DNA of 64,000 nt from Massilia phyllostachyos (lineage in GTDB: Bacteria; Pseudomonadota; Gammaproteobacteria; Burkholderiales; Burkholderiaceae_D): contig NZ_JAJNOC010000003.1 of assembly GCF_021044825.1 (NCBI RefSeq), positions 124,001 to 188,000 on the forward strand, given 5' to 3'. The notes under the pieces were generated by a model. It saw nothing but the letters and a program-made list of their open reading frames with translations, searched no databases and was not told the DNA's origin. The position numbers and the translations under genes are program-made. Within the stretch, counting starts at the first letter, position 1, and the number at the start of each line of letters is the position of its first letter. Positions 36,641-45,649 of this stretch are shown piece after piece.

Positions 36641-39103
36641 ATGACAAGCGATTCGACGATGACGATACGATTCTGGATGGGGGCAGGCGGCGCATCGGCC
36701 CGCCTGTGGGCGCCGCTGCTCGCCGTGCTGTTTGCTTTGCTGCTTAACCTGCTTCTGGCGCTGGGCGCCGGCCCGGCCCGCGCCGACAACCTGGTCACCC
36801 TCCGCACCGCCGACCTGCCGGCGCCGCCGGGCATGACCCAGCCGCCGCGCCTGCTGGCGCTGGGCGAGCGCCTGCTGGCGCTGGACGCTTCCTCGGCCTG
36901 GCTGCTGGACGCTGGCAACAAGACCTGGCAGCGCCAGCCCGGCTGGACGCCGCCCGCCGGCGTCGTCGCCAGCGCTTCTGGTGCGGTTGGCGCCGTGCTG
37001 CTGGCGGATGCGGGCGCACTGCCGCTGCGCCTGACGCTCGATGGCGGGGTGCTGCGCAGCGCGCCGCTGCCGGCCCTGCCCCTGGCGCTGCGCGGTCCGC
37101 GCGCCGCCCTGCTGGGCGACACCCTGTACGTGGCCGGGACCGACGGCGCCGGCGCGCTGCAACTGCTGGCGCTCGAACTGAACACGCAGGGCGCGGCCTG
37201 GGCCGCCATGCCGGCCTGGCCGGGGGCCAGCGGCGCCGTCACTTCGCTGGCGGCGCAGAATACGCGCGTGGTCGCGACCCTGGCGGATCCCGCCGGCGGC
37301 GGCGAGCACCTGGTCACCTGGAACGCCAGGAAAGGCTGGCGCACCGCGGCGCGCGCGGCCGGACGGGTGCTCGACGGCGGCGTGCGCGCCACCGGCCAGG
37401 CCCACCTGCTGTACTTGCTGCAGACCGCGGCCGGGGCCGAGCTGTGGACCTACCATACGATTACCGATACCTGGGCGCGCCAGGGCGCGGCCGGCGTCGT
37501 GGGCGCACCCGGCGCGCAGCTCGCCGGGGCGGCCGGCTGGGGCGCCGGCCTGGTGTGGGCCGCCGCCGGCGCCGACGGCAAGACCGTGTTCACCACCGGC
37601 GTGCTGGAAGCCGGGCAGCGCCTCCTGCGGCCGCTCGACTGGGTCATGATCATTGCCTACCTGGTCGGCATGCTGGGCATCGGCTGGTACTACTATGCGC
37701 GCGAGAAGCGCAACTCGACCGCCGACTTCTTCGTGGGTGGACGTTCGATTCCGTTCTGGGCCGCCGGCATCAGCCTGTACGCGGCCAACACCAGCTCGAT
37801 CAGCTACATCGCGATTCCCGCCAAGGCCTTCGAAACCAACTGGCAGTACATGACCAACAACCTGATCGCCGTCATCGCGCTCGGTTTCGTCGCGGTCGCC
37901 ATCGTGCCACTGCTGCGCCGCCTGAACCTGATGTCGGTGTTCCACTACCTGGAGATCCGCTTCCACCCGGCGATCCGCATGCTGGCCAGCCTGATCTGCA
38001 TCCTGGTGCAGATCGGCAGCCGCATGAGCGTGATCCTGCTGCTGCCTTCGCTCGCGATCGCCACCATCACCGGCATCGACGTCACCTGGAGCATCCTGAT
38101 GATGGGCGGCTTCACCATCGTCTATACCGCGATGGGCGGCATGAAGGCGGTGGTCTGGACCGACTTCGTGCAGCTGATCGTGAAGATGGGGGGCGCGCTG
38201 TTCGCGATCGGCTTCATCATCTGGAAGCTGGACGGCGGCGTAATGGAGTTCGTGCAGACCTCGATGGCCGAGGACAAGACCAGGCTGTTCGACTTCAGCT
38301 GGGACCTGACCCAGCCGACCGTATGGGGCTTCATCTTCCTGGTCATCTTCGACGTCGTGCTGACCTTCCCGAAAGACCAGGTGCTGATGCAGCGCGCGCT
38401 GTCGACCAGGTCGGCGCCGGAGGCGACCCGCTCGATCATCACCTTCGCCCTGATCTCGATCCCCGGCGGCTTCATCTTCTACACCATCGGCACCGCGCTG
38501 TTCGCCTTCTACAAGAGCAATCCGGAGCGCATGAACCCGGCGCTGTCGATCGACGCCACCTTCCCCCTGTTCATCGCCGCCGAACTGCCGGTCGGGATCA
38601 CCGGCCTGATCATCGCCGGCATCCTGGCGGCCGCGATGGCGACCTTGTCCGGCATCATGAACAGCGTCGCGACCCTGGCCTCGGTCGACTTCTACGAGAA
38701 GATGGTGAAGAATCCGACGCCGAAGAAGAGCGTGCTGTTCGCCGAAGTGGCGACCGTGGTCACCGGCCTGATCGGGATCGCTGCGGCGCTGTGGCTGTCG
38801 CGTTTCAATTCGCATTCGCTGTTCGACGTCTCGATCGAGCTGGCCGGCCTGCTCGGCGGCGGCTTCGCCGGCGCCTATACCCTGGGCATGTTCACCCGCC
38901 GCGCCAACTGGCAGGGCGTGGCCCTGGGCATCGCCGGCAGCACCTGCCTGACCACCTATGCCTGGTCGGTCAAGCTGGTCCATCCCTACTTCTACCTGCC
39001 GGTCTCGATCATGCTGTGCATCGGCATCGGTTACCTGGCCAGCTTCCTGTTCCCTGCGCCCCGGCAGTCGCTGGCGGGCCTCACCATCTACGCCGACAAG
39101 TAA
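36641..39103 (+). CDS. Beta-propeller domain fused to a sodium:solute symporter (SSS family)
   Basis: 820 aa. After a signal-anchor-like helix, residues about 50-320 form a repetitive, Ala/Gly-rich, probably Kelch-type propeller predicted to lie outside the cytoplasm. SSS helices begin at about 333 (LDWVMIIAYLVGMLGIGWYY) with the family stretches STADFFVGGRSIPFWAAGIS and AGILAAAMATLSGIMNS. Similar fusions are known for sialic acid and related sugar symporters, where the propeller acts as a mutarotase or epimerase. The start could also be the ATG at 36659; neither has a good ribosome site. Confidence 0.85.
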   Translation: MTSDSTMTIRFWMGAGGASARLWAPLLAVLFALLLNLLLALGAGPARADNLVTLRTADLPAPPGMTQPPRLLALGERLLALDASSAWLLDAGNKTWQRQPGWTPPAGVVASASGAVGAVLLADAGALPLRLTLDGGVLRSAPLPALPLALRGPRAALLGDTLYVAGTDGAGALQLLALELNTQGAAWAAMPAWPGASGAVTSLAAQNTRVVATLADPAGGGEHLVTWNARKGWRTAARAAGRVLDGGVRATGQAHLLYLLQTAAGAELWTYHTITDTWARQGAAGVVGAPGAQLAGAAGWGAGLVWAAAGADGKTVFTTGVLEAGQRLLRPLDWVMIIAYLVGMLGIGWYYYAREKRNSTADFFVGGRSIPFWAAGISLYAANTSSISYIAIPAKAFETNWQYMTNNLIAVIALGFVAVAIVPLLRRLNLMSVFHYLEIRFHPAIRMLASLICILVQIGSRMSVILLLPSLAIATITGIDVTWSILMMGGFTIVYTAMGGMKAVVWTDFVQLIVKMGGALFAIGFIIWKLDGGVMEFVQTSMAEDKTRLFDFSWDLTQPTVWGFIFLVIFDVVLTFPKDQVLMQRALSTRSAPEATRSIITFALISIPGGFIFYTIGTALFAFYKSNPERMNPALSIDATFPLFIAAELPVGITGLIIAGILAAAMATLSGIMNSVATLASVDFYEKMVKNPTPKKSVLFAEVATVVTGLIGIAAALWLSRFNSHSLFDVSIELAGLLGGGFAGAYTLGMFTRRANWQGVALGIAGSTCLTTYAWSVKLVHPYFYLPVSIMLCIGIGYLASFLFPAPRQSLAGLTIYADK

Positions 39104-39126
39104 GGCGGATCACCACTTTGCATACC

Positions 39127-41280
39127 ATGCCCACATCCAAAGAGCCGAAGTTCTACGATACCCCGCTGCCGCACACCATTCCCGCCCACCTGCCGCTGCC
39201 GGGCAAGTCGCCGGATTGGCCCTTCCTCACCATCGGCAAGTGGAAGATCGAGGTCAACAACTACGCCGAGAGCTGGCGCGAACAGCTGGCGATCTGGCGC
39301 ACCGAGCACAAGATCCGGATGGGCTACAGCGACGCCGAGTACCGCCATCCGAAGCTGCAGTGGGCGCAGAAGAATATCGTGCACACCCAGATGATGGTCG
39401 AGGACCGCTATTTCTACGACCCGCACACGCGCCGCTACACGGTCGACCGCTACCTCGACGACCTCGAGCAGCGTTACGGCGGCATCGACAGCGTGCTGGT
39501 CTGGTATATCTATCCGAACATCGGGATCGACAACCGCAACCAGACCCAGCTCGCCCACGACATGCCGGGCGGCCTGGAAGGATTGACGGGCGCGGTGCGG
39601 GATTTCCAGCGTCGCGGCGTCAAGGTGTTCCTGCCCACCATGCCATGGGATAACGGCACCCACGACCAGGGCCAGAGCGACTGGGACGCGGTTACCGCAC
39701 TGGCGCTGGCGGTCGGCGCCGACGGCGTCAACGGCGACACCTATAACGGCGTGCCGGGCGCCTTCCGCGCCGCCGCCGACGCCGCCGGCATGAAACTGGT
39801 GTTCCAGCCCGAAGGCTCGCTCACCTCCGACGAAATGCTGCAGTGGAACCACCAGACCTGGGGCAAGGCGTCGACCGAGATCATCCCGGCGGTCAGCAAG
39901 GTGAAGTGGCTCGAGTCGCGCCACATGGTCAACCTCGAGAACCGCTGGTGCCGCGACCGCACCGACGACTTCCAGTACATGTTCTTCAACGCGATCGGCT
40001 ACACCAGCTGGGAAAACGTGTGGGGCATCTGGAACGGCTTCACGGCGCGCGACGGCGAAACGCTGCGCCGCCTGGCCACCATCCTGCGCACCTTCCACCG
40101 CCAGGCGGTCAGCCCGGACTGGCAGCCGTACGCGATGGCGCTGCAGCAGAACGTCTTCGCGAGCATGTTCCCGGCCGGCGGCGTGACCCTGTGGACGGTG
40201 GTGAACCGCAACGAGTACGAGGTCGGCGGCGAGCAGCTCACCGTGGATCACGCGCCGGGCCGCCGCTACTACGACCTGTGGAGCGGCGTGCCGATCGAGC
40301 CGCTGGTCGAAGGGCAGGGCCTCGAGACCACCGCCACCTTCGCCTTCACCATCGAGACGCGCGGCTATGGCGCGCTGCTGGGGGTGGACGCCGGCGCGGC
40401 ATGCGACGGCCTGGACGAGGTGCTGGCGACCATGCGCGACTTCGCCGCCAGGCCGCTGCAATCCTTTTCGGGCGCCTGGACCCCGCTGCCGCAGCAGCTG
40501 GTCGACAGCGGCGCCACGGCGCCGCGCGCCGAGGCGCCCGCGGGCATGGTGGCGATTCCGGGCGGCGTCTTCAATTTCGAGGTGACCGGCATCGAGGTCG
40601 AGGGCTATACCTGGGCCGGCATGGACTTCCAGTATCCCTGGGAGAGCACGGCGCGCCGTGCGCACCGCCATCGCATGAGCATCGCCCCCTTCCACATCGA
40701 CCGCTATCCGGTGACGAACGCCGAATTCAAGCGCTTCCTGGACGCCAGCGGCTACTGGCCCGAGGACGACCACAACTTCCTGCGCGACTGGATCGACGGC
40801 GCACCGCGCGCCGGCTGGGACAACAAGCCGGTGACCTGGGTCGGCCTGGAAGACGCCCGCGCCTACGCCGCCTGGGCCGGCAAGCGCCTGCCGCGCGAGT
40901 GGGAATGGCAGTATGCCGCGCAGGGGCTCGACGGCCGCATCTACCCCTGGGGCAATACGTGGAAAGCGGAAGCCGCGCCCGCCGTGTTCACCGGCCGCGA
41001 GCTGCCGCCGCCGGCCGACGTCGACGCCCATCCCGCGGGCGCCAGCCCCTTCGGCGTGATGGACCTGGTCGGCAATGTCTGGCAGTGGACCGACGAATAC
41101 GTCGACGAGCACACCCGCGCGGCCTGCCTGCGCGGCGGCAGCTTCTACGAGCCGCAGACCTCGCACTGGTACTTCCCGCAGGCGCGCCGGCTCGACCAGC
41201 ACGGCAAGTACCTCTTGATGGCGCCATGCAAGGACCGTTCGGCCTTGCTCGGCTTCCGCTGCGTGATGGACGCCGCATGA
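39127..41280 (+). CDS. FGE/sulfatase-modifying-factor domain protein with large glycosidase-like N-terminal region
   Basis: 717 aa. Residues about 1-460 look like a TIM-barrel glycosidase plus a beta-sandwich (VLVWYIYPNIGIDNRNQTQL, GADGVNGDTYNGVPGAFRAA, VNLENRWCRDRTDDFQYMFF). From about residue 470 an FGE-sulfatase domain follows (GMVAIPGGVFNFEVTG, YPVTNAEFKRFLDASGYW, KRLPREWEWQYAAQGLDGRI, LVGNVWQWTDEYVD, CLRGGSF). No sulfatase gene is nearby, so a structural or sugar-binding role of the FGE fold is as likely as formylglycine formation. No signal peptide is seen. It overlaps the next gene by 4 nt. Confidence 0.8.
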   Translation: MPTSKEPKFYDTPLPHTIPAHLPLPGKSPDWPFLTIGKWKIEVNNYAESWREQLAIWRTEHKIRMGYSDAEYRHPKLQWAQKNIVHTQMMVEDRYFYDPHTRRYTVDRYLDDLEQRYGGIDSVLVWYIYPNIGIDNRNQTQLAHDMPGGLEGLTGAVRDFQRRGVKVFLPTMPWDNGTHDQGQSDWDAVTALALAVGADGVNGDTYNGVPGAFRAAADAAGMKLVFQPEGSLTSDEMLQWNHQTWGKASTEIIPAVSKVKWLESRHMVNLENRWCRDRTDDFQYMFFNAIGYTSWENVWGIWNGFTARDGETLRRLATILRTFHRQAVSPDWQPYAMALQQNVFASMFPAGGVTLWTVVNRNEYEVGGEQLTVDHAPGRRYYDLWSGVPIEPLVEGQGLETTATFAFTIETRGYGALLGVDAGAACDGLDEVLATMRDFAARPLQSFSGAWTPLPQQLVDSGATAPRAEAPAGMVAIPGGVFNFEVTGIEVEGYTWAGMDFQYPWESTARRAHRHRMSIAPFHIDRYPVTNAEFKRFLDASGYWPEDDHNFLRDWIDGAPRAGWDNKPVTWVGLEDARAYAAWAGKRLPREWEWQYAAQGLDGRIYPWGNTWKAEAAPAVFTGRELPPPADVDAHPAGASPFGVMDLVGNVWQWTDEYVDEHTRAACLRGGSFYEPQTSHWYFPQARRLDQHGKYLLMAPCKDRSALLGFRCVMDAA

Positions 41281-43157
41281 CGACGGAACCCGACCTGTTT
41301 GTCCTGTCCGCCTTGCCAGGGCCCGGGCGGGTGCGCCTGGGCGGGCTGCTGGGGGAGGCACTGGACGCCAACCTGGCCGGCCGCCTGTCGCACTTCATCG
41401 CCGACGAGACCAGCCCCGCGATCGCGCTGTTCGGCCAGGCCCACAAATGCTGCAACCATGAGGGCGACTGGTATGGCGAACATGCAGGCAAGTGGCTGGC
41501 CGCCGCCGCCCGTGCCGCCGCGCGCAGCGGCGACGCCGCCTTTGGCGCGCAGGTGCGGCGGGTCGCCGACTACCTGGTCGCCCAGCAGGAAGCCGACGGC
41601 TATCTCGGCACCTACGCGCCCGAGCGCCGCTTCACGGTACCGCAAGGACCGGCGCCGCGCAGCTGGGACGGCGCCCCCGCCAAGCGCACCTGGGACGTCT
41701 GGACCCACAGCTATCTGGTGCTGGGGATGATCGAAGCCTGGCGCTGCCTCGGCGAACAACGCTACCTGGACTGCGCGCGCCGCATCGGCGACCTGTGCCT
41801 GCACGCGCTGACCGAGGGCGGCATCGACGTCACTACCCAGGGCAACCACTTCGGCATGTCGGCCACCGTGCTGCTCGATCCGGCCGCCGAACTGTACCTG
41901 GCGACCGGCGAGGAGCGCTACCTGGCGCTGGCGCGCCGCGTGCTGGAGCAGGCCAACGCCCGGCCCGAACTGAACCTGCTGCCGCAGGCCCTGGCCGGCG
42001 TGGACGCCGCCGAGATCGCGACCGGCAAGGCCTACCAGCTGTGCTGGAACATGGTCGGCGTGGCCAAGCTGTACCGCGCCACCGGCGAGCCGGCGCTGCT
42101 GGAGGCGGTGCGCAAGGTCTGGGACAGCATTCGCGGCCACCACCTCAGCCTGGGCGGCGGACCGTGGGGAGGGGTTGCGCACCGCTCGCGCGAAGTGTTC
42201 AACCACCGCGGCGTGTTCAGCCCCTACGGCTACGTCGAGACCTGCTCGACCTTTTCCTGGATCCAGCTGAACCGCGAACTGCTGGCGATCACCGGCGAAG
42301 CCCGCTACGCCGAGGAGATCGAGCGCGCCGCCTACAACGACCTGCTGGGCGCACAGGCCCCGAACGGCGAGGACTGGTGCTACTACATCTACCCGAACGG
42401 AAAGCGCGTCCACACCACCTACTGGCGCTGCTGCAAGTCGAGCGGATCGATGGCGCTGGAAGAGCTGCCCGGCGTGGCCTGGACGGTGCGCGGCCGTGAC
42501 GAAATCAGGGTCAACCTCTACGGACCGGGCGAGGCCAGGCTGGCGCTGCCGGCGGCCGGGGAGGTTGGACTGCGCCAGGACACCGCCTATCCTTTCGAAG
42601 GCGCGGTGCGCATCACGCTGGCGCTGGAACGACCTGCGCACTTCGTCCTCGCGCTGCGCTCGCCCTCCTGGGCCGGGCTGGTGCGCGCCACCGTGAATGG
42701 CGTAGGGGCGAGCGCAGCCGATGCGTTCGCGGCCGGTGGATGGATCCGCATCGAACGCGAATGGCAGGACGGCGACGTGGTCACCCTGGCGCTGCCGATG
42801 CGGCCGGTGCTGCACGCCCGGGTCAGCCAGAACACCCAGGAATCGCTGGCGCCCGACGGCTCGCCGGTGGCCCAGCAAGTGATGCGCTACGATTACGTGG
42901 CGATCACGCGCGGGCCGCTGGTCTACGCAACCAGCCTGATCGATGGGTTCAAGACCGAGGAGACGCTGCGCCTGCCGGAGGACCCGCAAGCCATGCTCGA
43001 AACGGCGCCGCCGCCCGAAGGCTACCGCGGGCCTGCGGTGCGCATGCACCTCGGCTACCGTGCGCCGCTCACCTTCCTGCCATATTTCGAAGCCGGAGGC
43101 CGCCAGGATGGCACGTGGCGCCTTACCTGGATGCAGGTGGCGCCGAACCTGGCTTGA
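41277..43157 (+). CDS. GH127-family (beta-L-arabinofuranosidase-like) glycoside hydrolase
   Basis: 626 aa (alpha/alpha)6-barrel enzyme. Landmarks of the DUF1680/GH127 family are GYLGTYAPERRF, WDVWTHSYLVLGMIEA, VETCSTFSWIQLNRELL (Glu321), the Cys-Cys pair in TTYWRCCKSSG (385-386) and RGPLVYA. In characterised members a zinc-bound cysteine is the nucleophile; the pair CC here replaces the usual CCPPN with CCKSSG. ATGA overlap with the preceding gene indicates coupled translation. No signal peptide, so it acts on imported oligosaccharides. Confidence 0.85.
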   Translation: MTTEPDLFVLSALPGPGRVRLGGLLGEALDANLAGRLSHFIADETSPAIALFGQAHKCCNHEGDWYGEHAGKWLAAAARAAARSGDAAFGAQVRRVADYLVAQQEADGYLGTYAPERRFTVPQGPAPRSWDGAPAKRTWDVWTHSYLVLGMIEAWRCLGEQRYLDCARRIGDLCLHALTEGGIDVTTQGNHFGMSATVLLDPAAELYLATGEERYLALARRVLEQANARPELNLLPQALAGVDAAEIATGKAYQLCWNMVGVAKLYRATGEPALLEAVRKVWDSIRGHHLSLGGGPWGGVAHRSREVFNHRGVFSPYGYVETCSTFSWIQLNRELLAITGEARYAEEIERAAYNDLLGAQAPNGEDWCYYIYPNGKRVHTTYWRCCKSSGSMALEELPGVAWTVRGRDEIRVNLYGPGEARLALPAAGEVGLRQDTAYPFEGAVRITLALERPAHFVLALRSPSWAGLVRATVNGVGASAADAFAAGGWIRIEREWQDGDVVTLALPMRPVLHARVSQNTQESLAPDGSPVAQQVMRYDYVAITRGPLVYATSLIDGFKTEETLRLPEDPQAMLETAPPPEGYRGPAVRMHLGYRAPLTFLPYFEAGGRQDGTWRLTWMQVAPNLA

Positions 43158-43200
43158 CTCGCCGCCAGCCGCGGACCCTGCCACGGCTTCCTTTCCGTTT

Positions 43201-43237
43201 CGCCCCGCGCGCGGTAATGGCCCGGGGCGTTTTTTTT
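43201..43237 (+). terminator. Rho-independent terminator after the GH127 gene
   Basis: CGCCCCG pairs with CGGGGCG and is followed by eight T residues. It marks the end of the LacI-controlled sugar cluster and separates it from the next TonB receptor gene. Confidence 0.85.
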
Positions 43238-43269
43238 GCCTGCCCATGCAGTGCACGCATGCCTGAGAA

Positions 43270-43286
43270 TTTTCTAATACAGAAAA
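43270..43286. promoter_or_regulatory. Palindromic operator upstream of the second TonB receptor
   Basis: TTTTCT-AATAC-AGAAAA, a perfect 6-bp inverted repeat. It shares the TTTTCTnnnnnAGAAA layout with sites before the RidA and oxidoreductase genes 9 kb away. Confidence 0.65.
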
Positions 43287-43298
43287 CAACTAATATAA

Positions 43299-43325
43299 TT
43301 TTCTGATTGTTTAATATTCGGAAAA
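43299..43325. promoter_or_regulatory. Second, wider operator-like repeat
   Basis: TTTTCTGA (43299-43306) and TTCGGAAAA (43317-43325) form an imperfect inverted repeat 12 nt after the first site. The surrounding 60 nt are strongly AT-rich and probably contain the promoter. Confidence 0.5.
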
Positions 43326-43384
43326 TAATGTAGTATTTTGAAAAAAGAGAGGTTTGACCGCGATCCCATTACCAGGAGTGCATC

Positions 43385-45649
43385 ATGTACCGAAGCGTTC
43401 TGCAGCCGTCGAATACCGTGCCCGTAGCAAACGATCTCGCGCTCGCACAGCGCGGTCTTCCCCGCCGCAAGGCCCTATCCCTCGCCGTCGCCTCTCTTCT
43501 CTCGCTGGCCTGCGCCCAGGCCGCGGCCCAGGCCGGGCAGGGCGCCGATGCGGCGTCCAGCCCCGCCGCCGACGCCAGCGACCGCACCGAAGTCGTCACC
43601 GTGACCGCCACCCGGCGCCGCGAGCCGATCCGCGACGTGCCGCTGCGCGTCGAGACCATCTCCACGGAAGCACTCGAGCGTTCCGGCGCCGCATCGCTGA
43701 CCGACTACGTCGGCTCGCTGCCGGGCGTGCACGTGGAGAGCGACGGCGGCCCGGGACGCGGCCAGGTCAACATCCGCGGCGTCGGCGTCGGCGGCCTGAG
43801 CGCGCCGACGGTCGGCATCTATATCGACGACGTGGCCTTCGGTTCCAGCACCGGCTTCGTCGGCGAGGCGGTGTCCTCGCTCGACCTGTCGCTGCTCGAC
43901 CTGCATCACGTGGAACTGCTGCGCGGCCCGCAAGGCACGCTGTACGGCGCCGGCGCCATGGGCGGCCTGCTCAAGTACGTGACCAACGACCCCGATCCGA
44001 GCGGCCTGTCGGGCAAGGCCGGCGTGGCGGTGCGCCAGAGCCGCAAGGGGGCGCTGGGCCACACCGAGCACGCGGTGATCAATGCGCCGCTGAGCGAGGG
44101 CGTGGCGGCGCTGCGGGTGGCCGCCTTCAACGAGCATGACGGCGGCTTCCTGCGCGCGGTCGGCCCGGCGGCGGGCAAGCACGTCAACGACGGCGACACG
44201 CGTGGCATGCGCCTGTCGGTGCTGCTCGACCCGAGCTCCAAATTGCGCATGCGCCTGACCGCCACCCAGCAGGACATCGAGCGCGACGGCACCGTCATCG
44301 CCCAGTACGACGCCCGCACCGGCCAGCCCCTGCACGGCGACCTGACCCAGTTCCTGTACCGTCCCGAACCCTATTCGATCAGGACCGGGGTCCTGTCCGG
44401 CACCGTCGAATACGAGATGGGCTGGGCGCGCCTGAACGTGATCGCTTCCAGCCAGCGCTTCAAGGCCAAGACGGCGCTCGACGCCACCGACATCGTCGGC
44501 GGCGAAGGGCTGAACTTCGCGGGCCTCGACAACGATACCAAGCTGCGCAAGCGCAGCGCCGAGGTGCGGCTGACCTCGAGCCGCGGCCCGATCGAATGGC
44601 TGGCCGGCTACTACCATACCAAGGAAACCGGCAGCCGCTACCAGCGCCTGTTCGCCCAGCTGCCGGACAATTCGGAGATGGACTTCGTCACTTCCGGCCA
44701 GCCCTCGACCTTCCAGGAAAACGCCGTCTACGGCGACATCACCTGGAACCCGTCGGCCGAATGGTCGGTCACGGTGGGTGCGCGCAATGCCAGGAACCGC
44801 CAGCTCTACGGCACCGTCACCAACGGCGTGAAGGACTTCGAATCGGGCGGCAAGGAAGGCTCGAAGACCTACCTGGCCACGGTGCGCTATTCGATCGACA
44901 AGACCAGCAGCGTCTACTTCCGCGCCGCCAGCGGCTACCGTCCGGGCGGCCCGAACCCGCCGGCGCTCGACCAGGACGGCTCGGTGGTGCCTGGCGCGCC
45001 GCTGACCTTCGATGCGGACGAGCTGTGGAGCTACGAGGTCGGCTACAAGGCGGACCTGATGGACCGCCGCCTGTTCCTGGAGCTGGCCCTGTTCGACATC
45101 CGCTGGGACAAGCTGCAGCAGCCGGTCGCCTTTGGCGTCACCACCCTCACCGGCAACGCCGGCAAGGCCGAATCGAAGGGCCTGGAGCTGGCCCTGCGCT
45201 ACAAGGTCAACGATGACTTCAGCGTGGACGGCAGCCTGGCCTGGACCGACGCCAAGCTGACGGAAGATGCGCCGGCCCTGGGCCAGTCGGGGGCGCGCCT
45301 GCCGAATACGGCCAAGGTATCGGCCTCGATCAACGCCAGATACGACTTCGACCTCGCCGGCAAGCGCGCCTGGGCGGGGGCGGGCGTGCGCCGCGTCGGC
45401 CAGCGCAATGCCGGTTTCGATTCGCCGCAGACTTCGATTCCCTATTTCAGCGTGCCGGGCTACACCCTGGTCGATGCGCAGCTGGGCGTGGACGTCGACG
45501 GCTGGGAGGTCGGGGCGTTCGTGCGCAACCTGACCGACAAGCGCGCCCTGAGCGGCGCCGACACCGCGCTGACCGCCTTCGGCGGCCCGCTGCGCGCCAC
45601 GCCGGTGCAGCCGCGCACCGTCGGCCTGAGCGTGGCGAGGGCCTTCTGA
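43385..45649 (+). CDS. TonB-dependent outer-membrane receptor
   Basis: 754 aa. A twin-charge-rich N-terminus leads to a signal sequence (LSLAVASLLSLACAQAAA). The TonB box/plug begins at VVTVTATRRREPIRDVPLRV; IYIDDVAFGSS and LLRGPQGTLYGAGAMGG are typical of receptors for larger organic ligands. The barrel ends in VGLSVARAF. AGGAG lies before the ATG. The stop overlaps the start of the following serine hydrolase (TGATG), so uptake and hydrolysis are coupled. Confidence 0.92.
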   Translation: MYRSVLQPSNTVPVANDLALAQRGLPRRKALSLAVASLLSLACAQAAAQAGQGADAASSPAADASDRTEVVTVTATRRREPIRDVPLRVETISTEALERSGAASLTDYVGSLPGVHVESDGGPGRGQVNIRGVGVGGLSAPTVGIYIDDVAFGSSTGFVGEAVSSLDLSLLDLHHVELLRGPQGTLYGAGAMGGLLKYVTNDPDPSGLSGKAGVAVRQSRKGALGHTEHAVINAPLSEGVAALRVAAFNEHDGGFLRAVGPAAGKHVNDGDTRGMRLSVLLDPSSKLRMRLTATQQDIERDGTVIAQYDARTGQPLHGDLTQFLYRPEPYSIRTGVLSGTVEYEMGWARLNVIASSQRFKAKTALDATDIVGGEGLNFAGLDNDTKLRKRSAEVRLTSSRGPIEWLAGYYHTKETGSRYQRLFAQLPDNSEMDFVTSGQPSTFQENAVYGDITWNPSAEWSVTVGARNARNRQLYGTVTNGVKDFESGGKEGSKTYLATVRYSIDKTSSVYFRAASGYRPGGPNPPALDQDGSVVPGAPLTFDADELWSYEVGYKADLMDRRLFLELALFDIRWDKLQQPVAFGVTTLTGNAGKAESKGLELALRYKVNDDFSVDGSLAWTDAKLTEDAPALGQSGARLPNTAKVSASINARYDFDLAGKRAWAGAGVRRVGQRNAGFDSPQTSIPYFSVPGYTLVDAQLGVDVDGWEVGAFVRNLTDKRALSGADTALTAFGGPLRATPVQPRTVGLSVARAF

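Noticed and set aside
37444-39126. Upstream in-frame extension of the FGE-domain gene through the symporter
   Set aside because: Arg/Gly-rich shadow of the symporter reading frame; real protein features begin at MPTSKEPKF.
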